Source of the DNA: Rhodospirillaceae bacterium
Lineage (GTDB): Bacteria; Pseudomonadota; Alphaproteobacteria; GCA-2731375
Assembly: GCA_018701215.1 (NCBI GenBank)
Contig: JABIWH010000055.1
Location: 1-39,384 of the forward strand
Direction of reading: 5' to 3'
DNA length: 39,384 nucleotides
The first letter of the stretch is position 1. The number at the start of each line of letters is the position of its first letter. The notes beneath the pieces were generated by a model. The model was not told the DNA's origin and did not search any database. It was given only the letters and a program-made list of their open reading frames with translations. Below, piece after piece: positions 33,429-39,384 of the stretch. Position numbers and translations under genes: made by a program.

Positions 33429-34259
33429 GTGCGCCATTTTTTGAAGAATACGAGAAATCAACGTCTCCGGATGCTGCCGTTGGCCGCCGCACTGGCTGTT
33501 TTATTGTCGGCCTGTATACAAACCTCGGACACCGCGCCTGGCGACGCCGGCATGAGCATGAAGAAAGTGCAGATGGCGGAACAAGCCGATAAGAAGGCCC
33601 ACAAAAAAGAGGAAAAGGAATTCAAAAAGGAAAAGGCGGAAGAAAAGGCGGAAGACAAAGATTATGCCGCCATGAAGAAAGAATTGGAGAAGGACCGGGC
33701 CGAGGCCGCGGCGCACCCGGGGCAGGATAAGCGCGCCTCCAAGCTGTTCGTGGATACGGAATTTCTGGCGGTTAACGAGCGCGTTCATCATCTCTCCGAA
33801 CGGATGGAAGAGCTCTCGCAACGGGTTCACGAGCTGGCCGTCCGGCTCGAACATACACCCGCGAAAATCGCCGACCTGGAATTGGCCCTGGAAAAGACCG
33901 CGGAAAAGCTTGGCATTATTTCCGCCAGGCCCACGGCGTCCGGCAAATCGGGTAAAAAGGCCAACGCCCCCAAGCAGCTAACAGCCGCGCCGAAGAAATC
34001 ATTTTGGGGCATTCAGATGGGCGCCTACAGAACAAGGGCAGGGGCGGAGGTGTCCTGGGCCGAATTCCTGGCCAACCCCTTGGCGGTTGAACTGACCGAG
34101 GCCACTGTCCACTACATCGCCGCCAAGCCGAATAAAAAAGGCCACGTATTTACACTGATCGTCGTCAACGAATACCCAAACCGCAAGTCCGCCAACAAGG
34201 CCTGCAACGCGCTCAAGGAAAACGGCCTCGACTGCGTCGCCTACCGCGTCAAACACTAG
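33429..34259 (+). CDS. SPOR-domain lipoprotein with charged coiled coils
   Basis: A 276-residue lipoprotein. The signal segment MLPLAAALAVLLSAC ends in a lipobox with Cys29. It is followed by a very Lys/Glu-rich helix (about residues 45-95, many KKE/KEE runs), a second heptad-like coiled coil (about 110-165, HHLSERMEELSQRVHELAVRLE), a Lys/Ala linker, and a C-terminal SPOR-type peptidoglycan-binding domain (about 190-275: FWGIQMGAYRTRAGAE ... VNEYPNRKSANKACNALKENGLDCVAYRV). It probably spans from the outer membrane to denuded septal peptidoglycan. The start is the GTG at 33429 (GGGAGC about 11 bases upstream); the frame upstream is not signal-like. Confidence 0.82.
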   Translation: MRHFLKNTRNQRLRMLPLAAALAVLLSACIQTSDTAPGDAGMSMKKVQMAEQADKKAHKKEEKEFKKEKAEEKAEDKDYAAMKKELEKDRAEAAAHPGQDKRASKLFVDTEFLAVNERVHHLSERMEELSQRVHELAVRLEHTPAKIADLELALEKTAEKLGIISARPTASGKSGKKANAPKQLTAAPKKSFWGIQMGAYRTRAGAEVSWAEFLANPLAVELTEATVHYIAAKPNKKGHVFTLIVVNEYPNRKSANKACNALKENGLDCVAYRVKH

Positions 34260-34329
34260 TACCCGGCGGCCAAATATGGTCCGCTAGTGGCAAGTTCCAG
34301 TGTTTGACGCGGATTTGGAGGAGAGGTCG

Positions 34330-36054
34330 ATGGGCGGGACGCGGCTCAGTTTTGGTGAGCGCCTGATTGCCATATTCAAGCAAGAAGGCGTCGAGGCGAT
34401 ATTCTCGCAAGGCGACCTTTCCATGAAGGATATCCAGCTGCATGCCGAGGCCCAAGGCCTGAAGGTCGTCGGGCCCCGGCATGAGGCCTCTGCCGTTTTC
34501 ATGGCCATGGGCTATCACGCCATGACGGGTAAGGTTCAGGTCGCCATTGGCGCGCCGGGTCCGGGCCAGGGCAATTTGCTGCCCGCCGCCATTACTGCTG
34601 CCCAGGAACATATTCCAGTCATTATTCTTGGTGCCCGCCGCCAGCACGCGGTCGATACCGCCGTGCGCCGTGGACGTTGGCTGTACGCCTCTCTGCTGCC
34701 CAACTTCAGGGAGGTCTGCAAATTCGCCGCCAAGCTTGAACAGCTTAGCCATCTTGATGAAGTGGTGCAGGAAGCCTTCCGCCAGGCCTTGAGCGGCACG
34801 CCGGGGCCGGTTTACATCGAATATGACGCGCAGCTTAACGAGAGAGCAGCTGATTTTCCCGATCTTCCTACCCCCGGACGATACCGCGCAGCGGCGCAAC
34901 CGGCACCAGCGGCGGCCATTGAAAATGCTCTCCAGATGCTGCGGACGGCACGGGCACCCATATTGCTGGCCGGCGAAGGGGTCCAACGTTCCCGGGCCCA
35001 GGGCGCCTTTGCTGAATTGGCGCATCGGCTGAAATGCCCGGTGCTGACGACATTGGGCGGTGCGGGCGCCTTTCCCGAGACCGAGGCACAATGGCTGCGC
35101 TATATGGGCAAGGCGGGCGGCGAAGCGATTGCGGCTTCGGATCTGCTGTTGGCGGTCGGAACCTGTTTACCGGAAACCGCCAACTATGGCCGTCTGCAAA
35201 ACTTCGCAGTCAACGACGAAGGGCGGCAGGTTATCCTGGTCGAACCCGATGCCGCCGCCGTCGGGGTCAACCGCCCCGTCGATCTGGCGCTTATCGGGCA
35301 GGTTGATCTGGTGCTGGCGCAATTGCTCGAGGCAGTGGGCGACGGCTCTGCGTTCAAGGAACATGCCGAGCTTGATAAATGGCGAAACGCCTCGAAGGCC
35401 GAGGATAAGGCGCTGACCGACAACCTGCCGCGCAGCAACCGTTTACATCCCGGACATTTGATGCTCGAGGCGCGCAGAGCGGTACCCGAGGATGCGGTCA
35501 TTGTCGTCGATGGCGGGCTGACCATGCTCTACCAATATGCCTTCTTCGAAAAGCGGTCCAGCGAGTTCATTTACACCGCCAACTTTGGTCATCTCGGCTC
35601 TGGCATCGGGCTGGCGATTGGGGCACAACTTGCCGCGGGGCGAACACGACCGGTTTTCCTGATCACCGGCGACGGCGCCTTGGGCTTTCATATCATGGAT
35701 TTCGAAACAGCAGTGCGCCACCGCCTGCCCATCGTCATTGTCCTCAACGATGATCAGGCGCTGGGCGCGGAAATGGCCCAGCACATGCAGCATATTGGCC
35801 ATGAAATCCAGGTTGCCTTTAGCCCGGTCAACTACGCCGCTATGGCCGAGGCGATGGGCGGGTTTGGCATCCGGGTGGAACGGCGCGAGGACATCGCGGC
35901 AGCCATCGAAGATGCATTCGGGCAAGCCGCGGCGCACAACAAACCGGCGATCGTGCAGGTGTCCACCGACCAGGATGCCTCGCACACATATCCGGTGCCC
36001 TACGTTGGCGAACTTGCGGGCTGGAAAGAGGCCGATGTTCTGGCGCGGATTTAG
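34330..36054 (+). CDS. Thiamine-diphosphate-dependent enzyme (acetolactate synthase-like family)
   Basis: A 574-residue ThDP enzyme with the three-domain layout of the pyruvate oxidase/acetolactate synthase family. The Pyr domain holds the cofactor-activating Glu52 (GPRHEASAVFMAMGY). The central TPP_enzyme_M domain runs from about APILLAGEGVQRS to the mid-500s of the gene. The PP domain has GDGALGFHIMDFETAVRHRLPIVIVLNDD, the Mg2+/ThDP motif, ending in ND rather than the commoner NN. FAD-type acetolactate synthase features are not evident. Candidate reactions are 2-keto acid decarboxylation or carboligation; the substrate is unknown. The ATG at 34330 has GGAGAGG upstream. It stands alone on the plus strand, 70 bases after the SPOR gene. 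Confidence 0.88.
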   Translation: MGGTRLSFGERLIAIFKQEGVEAIFSQGDLSMKDIQLHAEAQGLKVVGPRHEASAVFMAMGYHAMTGKVQVAIGAPGPGQGNLLPAAITAAQEHIPVIILGARRQHAVDTAVRRGRWLYASLLPNFREVCKFAAKLEQLSHLDEVVQEAFRQALSGTPGPVYIEYDAQLNERAADFPDLPTPGRYRAAAQPAPAAAIENALQMLRTARAPILLAGEGVQRSRAQGAFAELAHRLKCPVLTTLGGAGAFPETEAQWLRYMGKAGGEAIAASDLLLAVGTCLPETANYGRLQNFAVNDEGRQVILVEPDAAAVGVNRPVDLALIGQVDLVLAQLLEAVGDGSAFKEHAELDKWRNASKAEDKALTDNLPRSNRLHPGHLMLEARRAVPEDAVIVVDGGLTMLYQYAFFEKRSSEFIYTANFGHLGSGIGLAIGAQLAAGRTRPVFLITGDGALGFHIMDFETAVRHRLPIVIVLNDDQALGAEMAQHMQHIGHEIQVAFSPVNYAAMAEAMGGFGIRVERREDIAAAIEDAFGQAAAHNKPAIVQVSTDQDASHTYPVPYVGELAGWKEADVLARI

Positions 36055-36261
36055 GGCGGCTTTGCGATGTGATCGCGAAACGCTCTAGATAGCGCCGCCG
36101 TTGACAATTCAACCTCGGTTCGTCAGTTTCTTTATTCTCGATAGATAGGCACTGAATGTATGCTGACTGTCTATCTGACGCCTGCCTGACCATGGGGCGC
36201 GGCAGATGTCTTCGTGTACCCGGATAGTTCTTGATCATAACGATACCAAAAGATTGGTGCG

Positions 36262-38997
36262 ATGCCGCTTGCCGATGCAAAACCTCTAGACGAGGATATC
36301 GGATTTCAGGAGCTAACGTTTCTGACGACGGATATCGTCGGCAGCGCCGAGCTGCACAGGCGTTATCCAGGGGACATGATGGCGGCGATGGATTTGCATG
36401 ACGAGATAGTGCATGGTGCGATCCGCCGGGCAGGCGGCGACCCATTCAAACATACTGGCGACGGCGTGTTGGCTGCATTTGAACATGCGGAGGATGCGGT
36501 GCGCGCAATCGTCGAGGCTCAATTGGCCATGCGGGAGGCATCCTGGGGCGCCACGGGGCGCCTGCGATTGCGTACGGGCATTCATTTTGGCCCGGCCCGG
36601 CCCCGTGGCGGTGACTATTTCGGCCCGGCTTTGTCGGCTGTTAACCGGCTTGAAGGTGCAGCCAATGCCGATCAAATCCTGGTTTCGGAAGCGACCGTCG
36701 AGCGCATCCGGGTAAGGGCGGGTGATGCGCCCTTTGGCTTTTCGGAACTGGGCGAGCATCATTTCAAGGGCGTGGACCGTTTTCAGGTCTATCAGGTGCA
36801 GGCCGAAGGTTTGCCCAGCGAATTCGCGCCGATCGCGGGCAAGCGCGAAACGGCGAACGGCAACTTGCCGGCGCGGTTGAGTTCGTTCCTTGGCCGCGAG
36901 CACGAGATGAACCTGCTGGGTCGGATGGCGGAGACCTCGCGGATCGTGACGCTTGTGGGTCCTGGCGGCATCGGCAAAACGCGGGCCGCGCTGGAGCTGG
37001 TACGATCGCTGGAACCGGGTTTTCCGGGCGGCGCATGGTTTCTAAATCTCGCCTCGCTTGAGCGCGAAACGGATCTATGGCCGGTAATCGCATCATCGCT
37101 CGAGATCAGCCCGGTACCAGGTGCGAACAGGCGCCAACAGGTGATGCACCGGCTGCACGATGCCAGGACCATTCTATTAATCGACAATTGCGAACATGTT
37201 CTGGGCGAAGTCGCCGACTTGGTATCGGATCTTTGCGCGGCCTGCCGGGAATTATCCGTGGTTGCGACCAGCCGCCAGGTACTGGGGATCGACGGCGAGA
37301 CGCTATACGAAATTCCTCCACTTGAACCGCCGTCCGGGGAAGATCCCGGCCAGAGCACCGCCGTGCGGCTGTTTGTCGAACGCGCCAAGTTGGTCCGCCA
37401 TGACTTTGCGCCCAAAGACGACGAGCTTGTCACCATCCGCACCATATGCCGGAACCTGGACTATATCCCGCTGGCGATCGAGATTGCGGCGGGTCAACTG
37501 CGCCGGTTTCCACTGGAACGAATTGCCCAGGATTCGGAAAATCCGCTGAACCTGACACCCAGCAAGGCACAGCGGCGCGGTGCGCGGCAGCAAACCCTGC
37601 GGCGCACACTGGAATGGTCCTACGATCTGATTAATCCCGCCAGCCAGACCGTGTTGCAAGACCTATCCGTATTTTCCAGTCCGTTTCACGAGGAGCAGGC
37701 GCTGGAGGTGTGCGCGGCGGAGCTGCCGGACGAGGTGGAAATTCTTGATGGCATGGATGAGCTGATTGACGCCTCGCTGTTGGCGACACGCGTTGATGGC
37801 GAACGCCGGATGTTGATGCTGCGCACGGTCCAGGCGTTCGGCCGGGACATATTGCAAGAAGCGGGAACACTGACTGAAATCGAAAAGCGTCACGGCGAGG
37901 TTTTCGCGGCGCGGAGCATTGCGCGGAGCCAGCAATTCATCAGCAATGAACAACTGGCGGCGACGAGCGCCATTCAAGACGATTTGCCCAATTTCCGGGC
38001 CGCATTCGAAAGGGCGTTACCGCGCGATCTGGATTTGGCGGCGCGGCTGACACTGCCGCTGTTGGTCTACACCTACCTGCATCGTCAATCCGAAATAGCG
38101 GGCTGGCCCACGCGGATCATGTCGCAACCCGGCGCCGAAGATTTGCCGGGAAGCCCGCTGCTTCTGGCCGGCTGCGCGGCGCATGCCTTTCACGAACTGG
38201 GTGATACGGCGCTGGCCCGAGAGTGCATCGAACGCGGCTTTGCGCTGGAAGCGGCCGGGCGCGACAGCAGCCGAGGTTGGCTGGCACATATCGCGGGGAT
38301 GGTCGCGTTCTGGCTGCGCGAAACGGATAAATTCAGGTTATACCACAGCCGCGCCATAACAGATGCGCGTGCGCATAATGACTTGGCCTGCCAGGTGTTT
38401 GATCTAAGCCTTGCAACCTTTGTCGAAGCACGCACGCGCAATGGCGATCGCGCCCATGAATTGATGGCAAATCTGGATGAATTGAGCCAGGTGCTGCGGC
38501 AACCTTCGATGATCGGCTATGTCCATTTTGCCCGCGGTGGTCTAGCCAGCATGGACGATTTTGATCTGGCCCTGAAGGAACTGCGGCTGGCCGTCGAATG
38601 GGCCGAAATTGGCGGTGACCATTTGGGCGCTCAACGTACCAACCGCATCATATCGGACATCAGGGCCATGTTGGTTGAACCGCGAGAGGCGCTCAAGATC
38701 GAGATCGAGACGCTGATCGAGTTACCGGAACATGGCGCGACAATATACAACTGGACCGCCATCAGCCGTTTGATCGCACCCCTGGCAAAACTCAAAGCAG
38801 ACGAACAGTTGGCCGTGATATCAGGTGCCTTGCAGGACGCCCCGATCAGCCTGGGCAGCTCGGCACGGCGCTTTATAGAAATCGCCCGGGACCGTTTCGG
38901 ACACGCGGCATTCGACGCGGCGGCGGAACAGGGAAAGCAATTCGACCAAGCAAAGGCACGAACATACGCTATCGACACGATTGGCTCTCGTATGTAA
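36262..38997 (+). CDS. Class III adenylate/guanylate cyclase - STAND ATPase - repeat protein
   Basis: A 911-residue multidomain regulator. Residues 15-180 form a class III cyclase domain: metal-binding Asp24 (TTDIVGS) and Asp67 (KHTGDG), purine-specificity candidates Lys63 and Asp118, and Arg129. The transition-state Asn of the usual GPALNRAARLE is Ser125 here (GPALSAVNRLE). Residues 205-500 are a STAND/NB-ARC-like ATPase with Walker A GPGGIGKT (233-240) and Walker B TILLIDNCEHV, then ATSRQVLG and a winged-helix-like LRRTLEWSYDL segment. The rest is an alpha-helical TPR-like array. There is no membrane segment or DNA-binding effector. Such fusions are known in actinobacteria and rhizobia as putative sensor ATPases. 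Nothing obvious is co-transcribed. Confidence 0.87.
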   Translation: MPLADAKPLDEDIGFQELTFLTTDIVGSAELHRRYPGDMMAAMDLHDEIVHGAIRRAGGDPFKHTGDGVLAAFEHAEDAVRAIVEAQLAMREASWGATGRLRLRTGIHFGPARPRGGDYFGPALSAVNRLEGAANADQILVSEATVERIRVRAGDAPFGFSELGEHHFKGVDRFQVYQVQAEGLPSEFAPIAGKRETANGNLPARLSSFLGREHEMNLLGRMAETSRIVTLVGPGGIGKTRAALELVRSLEPGFPGGAWFLNLASLERETDLWPVIASSLEISPVPGANRRQQVMHRLHDARTILLIDNCEHVLGEVADLVSDLCAACRELSVVATSRQVLGIDGETLYEIPPLEPPSGEDPGQSTAVRLFVERAKLVRHDFAPKDDELVTIRTICRNLDYIPLAIEIAAGQLRRFPLERIAQDSENPLNLTPSKAQRRGARQQTLRRTLEWSYDLINPASQTVLQDLSVFSSPFHEEQALEVCAAELPDEVEILDGMDELIDASLLATRVDGERRMLMLRTVQAFGRDILQEAGTLTEIEKRHGEVFAARSIARSQQFISNEQLAATSAIQDDLPNFRAAFERALPRDLDLAARLTLPLLVYTYLHRQSEIAGWPTRIMSQPGAEDLPGSPLLLAGCAAHAFHELGDTALARECIERGFALEAAGRDSSRGWLAHIAGMVAFWLRETDKFRLYHSRAITDARAHNDLACQVFDLSLATFVEARTRNGDRAHELMANLDELSQVLRQPSMIGYVHFARGGLASMDDFDLALKELRLAVEWAEIGGDHLGAQRTNRIISDIRAMLVEPREALKIEIETLIELPEHGATIYNWTAISRLIAPLAKLKADEQLAVISGALQDAPISLGSSARRFIEIARDRFGHAAFDAAAEQGKQFDQAKARTYAIDTIGSRM

Positions 38998-39073
38998 CAG
39001 TAATAATTAGTTCACCCAGTTTTGTAATCCGCGTGCTTGGGGAAAATGTGCGGCATTGACAGGGGACTGCTGG

Positions 39074-39244
39074 ATGACTGATAGCGTAAATACGTCCGTA
39101 ACAGACAAACAGATCGTCGAGGCGATCCTTGCGGATTCTCCCGACCACGCGCCAGGAACAAGGCCGATACATGCGATTGGCATTGCCTGCGAAGGTTATT
39201 TTTCGCCATTGGAGGCGGCGCCTAATTACTGTATCGCGCCACAG
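39074..39244 (+). pseudogene. N-terminal fragment of a catalase-family protein, interrupted by IS
   Basis: The frame begins at the ATG at 39074 (AGGGGA eight bases upstream) and encodes about 57 residues with the motif HAPGTRPIHAIGIACEGYF and then NYCIAPQ. This resembles the N-terminus of catalase-related heme proteins, in which relatives continue with an HFxG and a VTVRFSNG block. That continuation is missing: from about 39245 the DNA turns into an apparent IS left end, and the frame ends at 39289 in IS sequence. The rest of the gene, if it exists, would lie beyond the element. The assignment is moderate, because only a short stretch is available. Confidence 0.5.
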
Positions 39245-39293
39245 TGTCTGACGTCAGCGCCCCTGGGACATATTGAGGGGTTTTCATAAGGGA

Positions 39294-39346
39294 GGATTTC
39301 TGGCTCATCGTAGTGACCGAAGGGAACGAAGATGAGGCAGAAATCC
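39294..39346 (+). promoter_or_regulatory. Stem-loop just upstream of transposase start
   Basis: A 16-base arm at 39294-39309 pairs with 39331-39346 with a single mismatch (arms beginning GGATTTCTG and ending GCAGAAATCC). The loop is 21 bases. The second arm ends at the base before the ATG at 39347. It would occlude translation initiation in transcripts entering from outside, a known protective device of IS elements; its role here is inferred. Confidence 0.65.
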
Positions 39347-39384
39347 ATGAGTAAGAAAGACTCGGCCGAGAAAGCGATCCGGAA
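39347..39384 (+). CDS. IS3-family transposase OrfA, N-terminus (cut by window end)
   Basis: Only twelve codons are visible, MSKKDSAEKAIR. The SAEKAIR pattern at the very start is characteristic of IS3-family OrfA proteins, which continue with an IRRxTRRxxSAEEKIRIVL helix-turn-helix. An in-frame ATG at 39332 would add five residues but lies in the stem-loop arm. The rest of OrfA and the DDE-containing OrfB must lie beyond the window. Confidence 0.6.
   Translation, partial: MSKKDSAEKAIR

Larger units (their letters stand above)
39245..39384 (+). mobile_element. Left end of an IS3-family insertion sequence (partial)
   Basis: The segment starts near TGTCTGACG (39245), a TG-type terminus as expected for IS3 elements, and leads into a transposase gene 102 bases later. 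The right end, second ORF and target duplication lie outside the window, so the terminus and family group are provisional. Confidence 0.6.

Overview
This window looks like chromosomal DNA from a GC-rich alphaproteobacterium, most likely a Rhodospirillales-type environmental or marine heterotroph. The assignment is by inference from the block bamD-recN-ligA, the short conserved Lys/Ala-rich protein at 13617, the XRE regulator at 9832, and the abundance of CoA-ester, luciferase-like and ring-cleavage enzymes. No rRNA, tRNA or CRISPR array is visible. Coding density is high, and most neighbours are joined by short gaps or 4-nt ATGA/GTGA overlaps.

Layout. 1-1014: a dense cluster of inverted repeats followed by a C-terminally shortened ornithine-cyclodeaminase family gene. 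1227-4010: an MDR-type NADPH oxidoreductase, an unrecognised 367-aa protein and a cupin. 4052-9472 (minus strand): bamD, recN, ligA and an enoyl-CoA hydratase; the last three are translationally coupled. 9473-10288: a regulatory interval, an XRE regulator with a 9-bp palindrome upstream, and a strong terminator. 10418-12892: a luciferase-like oxidoreductase, a class-I glutamine amidotransferase-like hydrolase and a GNAT acetyltransferase. 13157-13790: a cold-shock protein and a small basic protein. 13911-16069 (minus): MarR regulator, SDR dehydrogenase and BKACE (beta-keto acid cleavage enzyme). 16165-19661 (plus): ferredoxin, gentisate 1,2-dioxygenase, an unknown acidic protein, a fumarylpyruvate-hydrolase-like FAH protein and xthA. 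19769-25903: a UbiH-family hydroxylase, amidase, OYE-family flavoenzyme, second luciferase-like oxidoreductase, VOC protein and PAS protein. 25914-29278: uvrB and a TauD-type dioxygenase. 29181-33235 (minus): a B12-dependent acyl-CoA mutase with a frameshifted large subunit, its separate cobalamin subunit, an EEP-family nuclease/phosphatase and a membrane protein. 33429-38997 (plus): a SPOR lipoprotein, a ThDP enzyme and a 911-aa cyclase/STAND-ATPase/repeat protein. 39074-39384: an apparent catalase-family gene cut by the left end of an IS3-type element that runs off the window.

How the genes work together. Two catabolic modules face away from each other around 16070-16164. One is MarR-SDR-BKACE, which fits oxidation of a beta-hydroxy acid followed by acetyl-CoA-dependent cleavage. 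The other is a gentisate ring-cleavage operon that lacks a recognisable maleylpyruvate isomerase and has an unknown protein in that slot. The mutase operon points to rearrangement of a branched or unusual acyl-CoA. DNA-repair genes (recN, ligA, xthA, uvrB) are interspersed.

The items most worth a second look are the unknown protein of the gentisate operon, the divergent and frameshifted mutase, the cyclase-STAND fusion with a substituted catalytic Asn, the repeat cluster at the left edge, and the IS-interrupted gene at the right edge. I see no clear-cut new defence or mobile system.
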